From Sanguinoderma infundibulare (Eukaryota; Basidiomycota; Agaricomycetes; Polyporales; Polyporaceae), in assembly GCA_032821775.1 (NCBI GenBank), contig JAVLRN010000010.1, positions 434,001 through 498,000 on the forward strand: a DNA stretch of 64,000 nucleotides. Direction: 5' to 3'. The notes beneath the pieces were generated by a model. That model did no database searches. It was not told the DNA's origin and saw only the letters and a program-made list of their open reading frames with translations. The translations under genes and the position numbers were made by a program. Position 1 is the stretch's first letter. Each line of letters begins with the position of its first letter. Shown here piece by piece: positions 13,166 to 24,092 of this stretch.

Positions 13166-15440
13166 ATGCCCGCGCGGTCGACGATAATGGCGACGGACTA
13201 CGACGCCATCGCCCAAGAGGTCTATGCCTTCGCCGCCAGTGCGAGTCTGAACGGCCAGGCTAACGCCGCTGACCCACTCGCCGGCCCCGTCAAGGAGGCG
13301 TTGGCCGTGATCGACGACGCGCTCGATACCTGGGGGTGCGTGCTCTAACAGAGACGGCTTCTGTCTCCTCTTCATTTCACTTATCACTCTCTGTTTTCTT
13401 GTCTCCAGCCAGGACCGCATCTCTCTCAGCTTCAATGGCGGCAAGGATTGTACGTCCCTTTCTCTCCTCCTTTCTCCGTTCCGCTCTCAGTCCCTCCATC
13501 CTGTCCTGTGTCTATAGGCACCGTGCTTCTCCACCTCGTAGCAGCATCCATCGGTCATCGGTCATCCGCCGCGACTCGCAAACCCTTGTCGGCCGTCTAC
13601 ATCCCCGTTCCCTCACCCTTCCCCGAGCTCGAGGTCTTCATCGAGGACGCCGCCCGCGCGTATGGCCTCGATCTCTACCACTGTCCCCATCCAACTACCG
13701 ACCAGTCCATGCCCACTGCTGGGGGCTCTGCGGAGAGACCGCGGTCTGTCAAAGCTGGCGAGAGTATGCGCCTCGCCCTCGAGATCTACAACGCACGCTT
13801 CCCAGACGTCGAGGCGATCGTTATCGGCACAAGGCGCAGCGACCCACACGGAGGTGAGTGATCTTCTCACCTGTCAGCATTCGCTTTCGGGCCAGACCAT
13901 GTCGAGGGTCGAAGAGGACCCGGAGTCGAGCGTGGACGCAGACATGGCGCGCGGCTCGCCGGCCTACGTCGGTTTCCATGCAGCAAACGTAACGTTGAGT
14001 TTGCCTTTGGGGAAATGGAGTGCTTCCAACCCCCCCAAGGCAGCCATGCGTCAACCTGTACGTCAGTACATGTCTTCAGGCACGCAAGGTATTTACGGAG
14101 TCGGTCTGTATTAACCCATGATTCACTGAGAATCTGGTCAACACTGAGCGTTAGTCATCTCTGCGGATTACGCACTATTGACCATGGGACGCGGATGCAC
14201 CGCCGAGGCAAAGAAGGTGGCGGGTGCGCCATGAGCGCAAGTGCGGGATGAATGCGAGGATCGGGGTGGTTGATAGCGTTGAGTCTGTCTCTGGTTCCAG
14301 ACAGCTCGCTTCTAACCCCCTCGCGTCGTTCATTCGCGCATATACCTCTGTTTATGACTGCACCCGACCGCTTCTCTCTTCAATTCACCCTCGATGCGTC
14401 TCCACGCGCCCCGTTCCCATCGCACATGCGTGGAGTGTCGCAGTGGGCGATAGTGGACGCTGACTGTTTTCGCGTTGACAGCGAAGCTCGGCTTCCGGAA
14501 CCCGACCGACGACGGCTGGCCTCGCTTCGTGCGCGTGAACCCGATCATCAACTGGTCCTACTCCCAGATCTGGGCCTATCTCAGGCAGTTCCGCATCCCG
14601 TACTGCTCGCTCTACGATGAGGGGTGAGTCTCGACTCTTGAGGATGCGCGGACGCGTGCAAATGTGGCAGTAGAGGCTGATTTTTGAGTTTGCGGCGACA
14701 GGTACACGTCCTTGGGCTCGACGTACAACACATTCCCGAACCCCGCCCTCCGCGAGCAGGAAAGCTGCTCGTGCGGCATGTCGTCGAATGGCAACGCGTG
14801 CCCGTCCTCATCAAAACCCGCCTTGAAGGCTGCCACCCCGAATAGTCATGCCTCGACCTCTGCTGGCCCCTCATCATCGTCAGCATCTTCTTCTTCGATC
14901 CCTACCCTCCCAGAATATTTCATCATCCTCAACGGCAACTCCGGGGCGGTGTGCGTCGGGGAGCCGACCGCCGCGCCAGCGTCTACCTCGACTTCGACGC
15001 ATCAGCCGCTCGCGCCCCTGCCGCACCGGTCGATGCTCACCGACTTTGTCGTCCCGTCCGGGCAGGAGTGCACGGGCGAGCCGACGGTGTGCTCGGGTGC
15101 GCCGACCCCCATCCCGACCCCGGGCGCGTGGCCCGTGGGGGAGGTCGAGGTCCTGACGCGGAATCCGGACGAGACGTGCACGGGCGAGCTCACCGCCCCT
15201 GCGTCTGCGTCTGCGTCCTGCCAGGGGAGGAATGCGGACAATCTGTGCACGGGGGAGCCGACGAGGGGCGGTTGCTGTGGCGGAGGGCAGCTGGCGAAGG
15301 GGAAGGAATACGACGTGGCAGGATGCAGGTGTGCGCCGAGGTACCGGCCCGCGTACGAGCTCATGGACGGGAGCTTGGAGCGGGCGGGGAGGGGGAGCGC
15401 GCCGACGCCTTTGAGCGGGAGTGGGAAGCTCGGTGCATAG
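13166..15440 (+). CDS. FAD1: FAD synthetase (FMN adenylyltransferase, PAPS-reductase fold)
   Basis: Transfers AMP from ATP to FMN to make FAD. Five exons. Exon 1 starts at ATG 13166 (or MATDY at 13187). Exons 2-3 join to [16 protein letters not shown], the ATP P-loop-like motif. Exon 3 ends [12 protein letters not shown]. Exon 4 starts after a 628-bp intron (13854-14481) and gives [27 protein letters not shown] and [19 protein letters not shown]. Exon 5 gives [14 protein letters not shown] and the terminal [17 protein letters not shown]. These are the conserved blocks in the expected order. Odd: between the last two blocks sits a Ser/Thr/Pro-rich insert of about 190 residues with four C-x-G-E-x-T units (near 14951, 15068, 15177, 15245), so the protein is longer than usual. 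Codon use in the insert is very GC-rich but the frame is open. Confidence 0.9.
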
Positions 15441-16985
15441 AGGGCGGACGGCGATAAGAAAGGAGAGGCGGAGGACGCTGCGTTTTCGGTGTTTTGTTGT
15501 ATTTGTATGTGTGTGTGTTTCCATACGTTCTTATGTTGCGGTCGTATTGCTTATGTCGCATCGTGTATCTGCGGAGGACAGCGAGTCGCAGATTGTATTT
15601 AGTGCTGCTGTCGCGCTGAAACTCAACCCACGTTCTGGCGTCCGCTCTCGCAATCACCACGACTCGAATCGGTGTGGCGGATTGAATTACTGTACGTTGT
15701 ATGATTCACTTCATTATATTGTTACATAAGGTCGTGTCACTGTATGCAGCACTGAATCCAAGACATCCCGATTCCGAAGTGGGAGTATGCGGCTCTAGCT
15801 TGGCGTCTGCTACGAAGTCACTTGGATACATCTCCGTTGCCCAAGAGAACGGGCTCTCCTGGTCCCCTTCCCGGTGGATTATCGGAGGTGCGTGAAACGT
15901 CGGCTCACTTTGCGGGGCGTGAAAGTTGACCTGCGACATCGGTAGACTGGGTAGGACTTGAAGATGCCCATCTGGGGTCAACAAATCGGACGTCCGGTCC
16001 GCTCCTCCAGCACGACGTGCACTGCGACCGTGCGGCCGCTGTTTGGTTACATGGAGCGACAATGCTCAGGACGCTGACTCACATTCCATGTTTCAGCCAC
16101 AATCTCCGCGTTAAATGGTGACAGAATAAGGCAGGTTTACCTAATCACCGGAACACTGTTCAACAAGAAGCCGTCTTTGCTATCCGCTTCCTGTTCGTCC
16201 TCATCCTCATCCTCTCGCACTCGCGCTTCCTCCACCGCTCCTTTCCCCGAATGCGGCACTGATTTTCCATAACCGAATGGCAGTCCTGTTCCTACCAAAC
16301 GCGGAGTGACGGTCCGCTCCTTCTCATACTCTTCTCGGGCAGGTCCCCAGATATCCCCAGGTGTACTCGTCTTGACATTGACTCGTTTTACGTCCTTAGG
16401 GTATACCAGGTTCACGTTCGCGCAAGTTTCGCTATGTCATTGGCTCCACACACAGCCAGGAACAATTTGTGGCGTTCGGATAAACGAATCTGTGTTCTCC
16501 CCTGGCTTGTGCTCGTTGCCGCATCCCCCACGATGACCCCGGTAGAGGACTACCTCCGGAATTGAGATGATTATCATACTCCATCTTCGTTGCAGCCAAG
16601 TACGATCGCATGGACGTTCTGACATGGCTGGGAGTAGAGCGTATCGCTGGCCCCTGCTGACCCTCGGCGTTGGACTGAGAGCGCCGGCGACTGTGGTTAT
16701 TCCTGTCTAAAAGTCTTCAGGTAAGGATATTCGGCTTCCTTCTACGGCTCTGCGCACAGCGACTAACGCTGCACCCGCTAGCATCGGGCTCCTTGTGATC
16801 ATGCGCTGCTATACGAAGATGCCGCACTAGCACATGGACTGTCTTCCAATCCGGTCATCATCGCGCTCATCGTGAGCGTGTACCACATAGGGCGGGCGCG
16901 AAGGATGACGATATGTCGCGGCGGCGCGAGTTGCTTTTACGCTGCCGCTCGTCACCAACATAAAATGTGGCAAGCTCCCAATAGA
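15441..16985. other. Region between FAD synthetase and P450
   Basis: Holds the FAD synthetase 3' flank, two minus-strand open frames of uncertain status (see the entry at 16137-16415), and the P450 promoter side. No other feature seen. Confidence 0.45.
16137..16415 (-). CDS. Possible last exon of an unidentified minus-strand gene
   Basis: An open frame of about 92 codons with natural composition: a basic start (NLVYPKDVKRVNVKTS), a middle with GDIWGPAREEYEKERT, and a very acidic tail (DEDEDEQEADSKDG). The leftmost codon in frame is GTG, not ATG, so if real it is probably the 3' exon of a spliced gene whose upstream exons (16416-16625) I could not assemble. A second open frame to its left (15706-16062) could belong to the same transcript. 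No family recognised. Confidence 0.25.
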   Translation of the reverse strand: MNLVYPKDVKRVNVKTSTPGDIWGPAREEYEKERTVTPRLVGTGLPFGYGKSVPHSGKGAVEEARVREDEDEDEQEADSKDGFLLNSVPVIR

Positions 16986-19146
16986 ATGGCCCGCACCCCT
17001 CTAGACATGGAGTTGAGCATACACATCTACCCAGCTGTCTTTATCGTTCTTGTCTTGCTGTACGTCCTATACGTGCATACTGCTGCAAAGTGGCGCGCAC
17101 GCTCTCGAGGACGTCCCTTCCCTCCTGGACCACCTTCTCTCCCTATCGTCGGCAACCTGCTCAACATACCCGGTGATAGGGCATGGTATGATTTTCACGA
17201 GCTCGCTGCTCAGTACGGTGAGTGATCCAGTCCGAAACGAGCGGTCGATGGTTGACACCGCTGTGATAGGCGACATCATCCACTTCCGAATCCTAGGCCA
17301 GTCGACCGTCGTCCTTGGAAGTACGAAGATCATCCACGAATACCTCGATAAACGGGCATCCAACACGTCCGACAGGCCACAGGTACCAGCTATCGACCTG
17401 TGAGTACCGATTTATTCAGGCACATATCACATCGAGACTCACCATAGAGGATGGCAAGCCTCGGACAAGGTGCCAACTTTGGGCTGATGCCCTACGGGCA
17501 GCGATGGAGACGGTACCGACGCCACTTCTGGCAGCATTTCACCTCGCGAGCAGTAGAGGCGTACCAGCCGCTCCAGCGTGCTGCAGCATACCGCTTCCTA
17601 TCCCGGCTTTTGGAGGAGCCCGAGGGAGTCAAGGACCATATCCGCTGGTGGGTTTCCCTCTACGTAATAGTCGATGTACCAGGATCTGACATCGCCTGTA
17701 GGACATTCCTCACAACCATGCTGAAGATCGTCTACGGCATAGGCCTTTCGGCAGATCATAACGACCTCGCAACCAACTTTGAGGTTGCGACGCACGGTAT
17801 CGTGCAAGGGCTCACCCCTGGCAAGTACATCTTCGACATTCTCCCCTTCCTGAAAGACGTCCCGGAGTGGGTTCCGGGCTTCGGGTTCCAGGCAGACTTC
17901 AAGTATTGGCGATCGGCGGTGGAGGCTGCGAAGAATGTACCATTTACCTTTACGAAGGATGCCATGGTGAGCGACTACTCGTCTTCCATCGGTTGCAAGT
18001 GTCGCGAGGGACCTCACTCTATTTTTGGGAAGGCTCGTGGCGAAGCTCTAGGATCACTCGTTGCCCAGACCCTGTCTACGGATGGAAACGCTGGAGATCA
18101 GGAAGATGACGTGGAAGAAATGGCCAAGGGTATCGGTCTCGTGACCTACCAAGGTACGCATTCGCAAACAATAAACGGTTTGCTAAGTAAGCTAACAGGG
18201 CTTTGCTTCACACTCGTAGCCGGAGCGGACACGGTAATCTCAGAACCATATCTCGAACACGGCGCGCACGACCACTAACGTAGCTTGCATACACAGTCAT
18301 TCGCTGTCACTTCAGCGTTCTTCCTCGCAATGTCTCTGTACCCCGAAGCCCAGAGAAAGGCTCAAGTGGAACTTGACTCCATTGTCGGCCCTCATCGCTT
18401 GCCTGACTTCAGTGACATGGACTCGTTGGTTTACGTGAATGCAGTGGTCAAGGAGACGTTACGATGGCACACCGTTGGCCCGTTTGGCCTGGCGCATGCC
18501 ACGACGGCGGATGACGAGCTGAACGGATACTTCATCCCAGCGGGCACTGTCCTGCTGCCAAACATATGGTCGGTGCTTTCAGTCTCCCTGTAGGAATGCC
18601 CAAGAATGTTAATGGCGACCTGTGATACAGGGCCTGTATGCACAACCCCGAGGTATACGAAGACCCCGACGAGTTTCGTCCGGAACGTTTTATTCGGGAT
18701 GGAAAGCTCGACCTGTCTGTTACGGATCCTGCTGACTTTGTGTTCGGCTTCGGGCGGAGGTTCGTCTACACTTGTTCCATGTGCGCGAAACATCCAAGAG
18801 GGCTTACTTAGGGATGGTTGGCAGGATCTGCCCCGGCCGACACTTCGCAGAAGCCGCGGCGTTCATACACATCGCATCGGTCCTCCACACGTTCAACATC
18901 ACACCACCTCTCGACGCAGACGGGCACCCGATCCAGGTGCACTACGGTATGACACCGGGGATCATCTCGTACGCATCCCTTTCCGAGTCTCTGGACGGCA
19001 CCATGCTAGGCCCATTAATGACTTCATGTCACTGCAGCTATCCCGAAGACTTCCGTTGCACTGTCAAACCCCGCTCGGCGGAGGCTGCGTCAATGATCAT
19101 GGCACACGCCCGCGACGTGGCGCTACTTGACGATGAGGAGACGTGA
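16986..19146 (+). CDS. Cytochrome P450 monooxygenase, complete
   Basis: Class-II microsomal P450. ATG at 16986 or, in frame, 17007. A membrane anchor ([14 protein letters not shown]) precedes the hinge [16 protein letters not shown]. Further exons give [18 protein letters not shown], the C-helix [17 protein letters not shown], and [14 protein letters not shown]. The I-helix AGADT is cut by an intron near 18235. [13 protein letters not shown] contains the ExxR motif, and [13 protein letters not shown] and DEFRPERF follow. The haem loop [17 protein letters not shown] is interrupted by an intron (about 18763-18828), as is common in basidiomycetes. All key residues are present. It resembles the O-methylsterigmatocystin oxidoreductase-like group by motif; substrate unknown. 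A regulator gene lies 0.9 kb downstream on the same strand, which could be a co-regulated pair but is not evidence by itself. Confidence 0.9.
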
Positions 19147-20025
19147 CACGGATGCGCCGTAAGCTTTGGACTGTGTGCTGCGTCTACCGCGGACTTTCAA
19201 GTGTTCGTAGGAACGATGTCCTCGAGTCTGTCACAGTACCACATCGATGCACTATGCTCTGTACAGGAATGTGAAATAGCATAAATAATTGCCCAGAATG
19301 GGTCAGAGGCTCCCTTTCGTTCGCCGAGAGCTCGATGAGCCTTATATGCGTCGTAGTCACATCGTGACCCCAGTTCACACTTTTCTGCCGGGCAATCGTC
19401 CACGAGAAGCGGAGGAGGATGGCAGCGATCCACAGTACCTAGTATGACGCGTCGTGATGACTGGGCTCGAAGCGAAGAACCCACTGACATATCACGTCCT
19501 GCGGAAGAAGGAGGACCTTGTCATGACAAGTACTATGTACCGCAGCAAAGGACCAAGAATGTGGGAACGCCGGGCGGCTAATCAGGTCCTCCCAAAACAC
19601 CAGCCCGGTGCCATGACATTCTTCCAGATTCCTTTGTAAGTCATTGCGCCTCACGAATTACATTTTTCGCAGACTATGCGGATGCTGACATTAGCCCAAG
19701 CGCTAGACAGCTCCTCGATGTGGGGGAAGCGTTAGAAGATGACGGTTCGACACAAGTTGTTGAAGGCTGGCGCCAAAACGGCTCAACACATGGAAGTGGC
19801 TGTCCGGATGACTAAGCACCGCTTGGAGGACCTGAGGCGCCTCCGCTGTCTCAGGCTGCGCACTCCGAGTCTCCGTAGTCGGTTCAATTTCATCCGTTCT
19901 CCGTTCTCCTTCCCATCTCCAACCCCTGCTAAACACGCTTTGCTGTACAAGTCAGTCTGAGTTCAACCTCGATTCCTACAGGTCAATTTCAGAATCAGTA
20001 ACGCGTGGCCGTCCGAGTCACGGCC
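19147..20025. other. Intergenic between P450 and transcription factor
   Basis: Nearly 0.9 kb with the P450 3' flank and the promoter side of the Zn2Cys6 gene. Short open frames only; no motif recognised. Confidence 0.5.
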
Positions 20026-23000
20026 ATGTCTTCTGAAGACGAGAACACCGGTCCCATCTCTAAAAAGCGCAAGTTTCAACGTGCATGCGACCACTGCAGA
20101 CGCAAAAAGGGCAAGTAACCCTTCAATCCTTCCCTCCTTCAAAATCTCAACTAAACATGTTCAGTCAAATGTAGGTCCGGGTCGCCCGTGGCGCAAGACA
20201 CATCCTTACCTTGTGTTCATGCCTCAGGTGATGGTCCCCAGATGCCGAATAATCGCTGCTCAAGATGTATAAGGCGGCAGACCGAGTGCAAATACCTTGA
20301 GGGCATGCACGTATGTTAATTTGGGCATTTTCCGACCTACTTGGTCACTGACAGTCCCTCAGAAAAGCAGCTATCCCAGCAGGTACGTTTCTTGTTTTGT
20401 GCGTATATGGGCATATCGGTGCACAGCTATGGGAGAAATACGATGACTGGGGAAAGCCTGATATCGTCGCTTTCTGTGTTAGATTCGACGGTCATCGCTT
20501 CCTTCATTTTATCCTCACAGGGTCGCTGACGATGTGGTTTAAAGTTATGTTCAAAATCTTGAAAGTCGCCTCGAGCGGATGGAGAGATTTTTCAGCAAGG
20601 TGATCGTTCCTTACATGCTAGCCATTAATGCCGCTGAATGCAATTGTTGAACAGCTTTGTCCTGACCCCGACGCTGCTAAGCAACTCAAAGGTCATCTGT
20701 CCGACAACGATCCAACCCCAGCTGTGCCAACCGTCTCCCAAACACCGCACACCCCCGGTGGATCTAGCATCGACACATCTATCATACCTTCAACCATTTC
20801 CGTTTCGCCAACGCCACCAGTGTCCGACAATGATCCACAGAGTGACGAAGACGAGGAGACTGAACTCGGCAAAGAGATAACTGAAGGCATCCGAAACCTG
20901 TCCATCAATCTGCAACCCGCCCGGTATCACGGGAAGTCAAGCAACCTGATGTTGGTACGGTCTGCACGGGGATTGAAGACTCAACGCCCTAGCCCAGGAC
21001 ATGAACAGACTCATGACTCAGATGGACGACAGCCAGTAAGTGCAGCCAAAGATTTCTTCAATGCGTGGTATGCTGACGGGCATCGAGTGGCTGGAATCTG
21101 TGATGGAGGCGGAACTGCCCACCTTCGAGGAGACAGATTTTCCGCCCAAAGACCTGATGAACACACTTGTGGAGCTTTACTTTCGCAACATCAACGACAT
21201 ATATCCTCTCCTCCACGAGCCGACGTTTAAGAAGGGTGTCGACCGCGGGCGACATCTGCGTGACGGCGGCTTTGGCGTGACTGTCATGCTGGTGTGCGCG
21301 AACGGCTCGCGATTTACACGCGATTGGCGTGTGCTTCTTGACAAGTCGGAACCTCATTCCGCAGGTTGGAAGTGGTTCCGCCAGGTCGAGGATGCGCGTA
21401 GACTGCCACTCGCTCCGGTGAGGCTGCATGACCTCCAAATCTACGTCGTATGTAATATCAGATTCCTTCCGTGCGATTGCGATCTGATGTGCCACACCCT
21501 CCTCTTTGGTAAGCTTATGGCATTTTTCCTCCAAGGAACTACCGCACCACAGACGACCTGGACGCTGATCGGCGTTGGAATTCGGGTCGCAATCGACGTC
21601 GGTGCTCACCGCAAGAAGATGTACTCGCCGACTCCGACGGTTGAAGAGGAATTGTGGCGCCGAGCATTCTGGTAAGTTCCGCGAATTCGCGATCTGCCCA
21701 GTCTGACGTCTTGCAGGATTTTGATAGTGCTGGAATGGATGGTTTGTTACGGTCTGGGAAGGCCGTCGTCCATCCACGACGAGGAGTAAGCCGATCCTTC
21801 CTACAATTCATCGCTTTGCGGCTAACGTTCGGGCAGCTTTGACCTCGCTTTGCCGACGGAGTGCGACGACGAGTACTGGACGACGCCGGAAGGAGAGAAC
21901 CTGTTCAAGCAACCGCCTGGAAAGCCGTCCAGGATATCCGCTTTTGTCTACCTGATCAGGTTGGAGCAGATCCTCGCGTTTGCCATGCGAACGATCGTGA
22001 GTAAGTCAGTTATGCAAATGACCGCTAACCCACGCTCGCTTCTGCTCCAAGTACTCGACCAATAAGTCACGAGCCCAACTCGGGCAATCTGACCACCAAT
22101 GGGAGCAGCGCATCGTCTCTGAGCTCGATTCGTCGCTGAACAAGTGGCTGGACTCGCTTCCAACTCATTGTGAGCTTCCTTTTCATTCCGCTTCTCCGTC
22201 TATGGCTCAAGATCAGCATGCGTCTCGCCGCAGTACGCTGGAATCCAGATCAAGAGAACGAGCTATTCCTGTCCCAGTCCGGGATACTCGCGGTGCACCA
22301 TTATCAGTTCCAGATCGCCGTCCACAGACAGTTCATGGGGTCCTCTCGTCGCGAGTCTTCCTTCCCGTCCGCCATCATATGCACGAACGCTGCTCGTGCA
22401 ACTATCCAGGTGCTCGAAGCCGTCTACAAGCGGACAAGAACGCTTGTTCGCAGTAGCATGGTATGTGCAGGGCTGTCTGAGAACACCATTCGAGCACGCT
22501 AACTTTTCGCTCGTGCATTGTACAGGGTTTGATATTCCCGTCTGGGATCATCCTGATGATGAACGTCCTAGGACTGAAACGCTCGGGTCGAGCAGTGAAC
22601 ATGGAAAGGGATGTGGCATTAGTGAGGAAGGGGATTGAAATGCTCAGGTCGCTACGATATGAGTACGTCCCTATTCACTGCGGAGGATAATCTGCCGTTG
22701 ACCAATCCTTTCAGAATGCATGTCATGGATATGCTCTGGTTCGTGCACTTTTCTATTCACCCACTGTCATGTTCGCTCACATTCCGGGGGAAAGCGAGAT
22801 CCTGAACGACTTAGTGTCCGCTACCAACGAGCATCCATCCCAGCGTGCGAGTCTCTCGATGACCGCGCAGGACCACCCTGCCAACGACGCGGAGAAGAAC
22901 GCTCCGCAATCTTCGGTCGCTGCCTCAATCGAAGACCCGCCGCGCATACAGCACACCGACGGTTTCGACACCAATCTTCAATCTAACCCTAACGATGTGA

Positions 23001-23623
23001 ACAATACCGATCCCCTGTTTTCATCTACCTTTGCCCAGCCGGGCCCAGCACTCCATCTACCCGATGACCTTGATTTCCTGCTTGCTTCACCATTGGGGAC
23101 GATACCAACCCGGGCCTTCGACGTCACCGCCGATGGCGCCCTACACAGCCAGTCGACAGCTGAGATACCTCCGGTGTCTGCTTTCCCGCACATTTATGGC
23201 CCCTTCCCGCATCAGCCCCCACTCCAGCAACGGCCTCTCAGCGGTGCGCCCGGTGAGTTCCGTGCAGGCGTCGACGGCGGCGCAATGTTCGGTCTCGAGC
23301 CGCTTGGCTACAGCGAGCCGGTGTCGTCGCTTCCTTCCGCCTCACAGGCGGGGCCAAGCAGTTTCTCTCAGGTCACCCAGCATCTCGCGAATCCGGGAAT
23401 TTATCCGGCTATAGGGAGACAGGGGGGCGTCGAGACGCCTGACTTTGCTCTCTTGAATGACGCGCTGACGGTGTGGTCGGACGCGCCGCCGACGTTCGGG
23501 TAGGTGGCATGCCTTGTTCTGTTCGTGCGGTCACACTCGTTCATCCGTTTGTCCTCTGGCAGGTGGGATGAGTGGAGCGCGTACCTGGCCAACGCGAACG
23601 ACGGAGGATCATCGGGACCATAG
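20026..23623 (+). CDS. Zn2Cys6 fungal transcription factor with Fungal_trans domain
   Basis: Nuclear binuclear-zinc-cluster activator. Exon 1 (ATG 20026) ends FQRACDHCRRKK. Exon 2 (20165-20310) continues KCRSGSP and later RCSRCIRRQTECKY, giving the six zinc cysteines with a long loop between cysteines 3 and 4. The join restores RRKKVKCR only if the intron has a GC donor at 20111. A coiled-coil linker (VQNLESRLERMERFF) follows, then an acidic Ser/Pro region (20640-20920). The middle domain includes LVELYFRNINDIYPLLHEPTF, WTLIGVGIRVAIDVGAHR, EEELWRRAFW and GLGRPSSIHDEDFDLALP, the fungal-specific regulatory domain. The C-terminus is a Pro/Ser-rich tail and ends WDEWSAYLAN...stop at 23623. About ten exons. 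Targets unknown; the neighbouring P450 is one possibility. Confidence 0.87.
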
Positions 23624-24092
23624 AACGCCAGCCGTTTGGCATCGCGATCGTACAGCGAGGTTTAGTTGGATTGATGCACTGGACATAATTTTGACGTTCG
23701 TTCTCGAGTGTGTAGACAGGGAGGAATGCGTTGCCGTAACATCGAAAATTTTTGAGGAGATTTGAGGTAACATTCTAGCTTGCGGCAAGGCGAAGTTGTC
23801 GTTACGTTCACAGAAAAGGTTACGCACCTCTGTCGCCCGAGTACACCAACTCTGGCTACACAGTATTCCGAGATGCGCGCGTATTACCGACACGTTGACT
23901 ACAGAGCTCGGCAGTCTCTTCGCTCCTTCATGCTGAGAAACAACTCCATTGGGAGAGAGGGAGAAATGGGCATTGGGGAAAGGGTCCTTGGGAGGTCCTT
24001 GGGAGATGGGCGACGGCGCGTCTGGCCGCAGCGGCATTCCAATACGATGTTCATCTCGTCTATCTACAGGCACATCACAAGAACGAACCCCA
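23624..24092. other. Convergent 3' flanks
   Basis: 470 bases between the ends of the plus-strand regulator and the minus-strand HET gene. No gene or repeat seen. Confidence 0.5.

Noticed and set aside
14880..15524. Minus-strand Arg-rich frame over FAD synthetase
   Set aside because: Shadow frame produced by the GC-rich insert; no coding character of its own.
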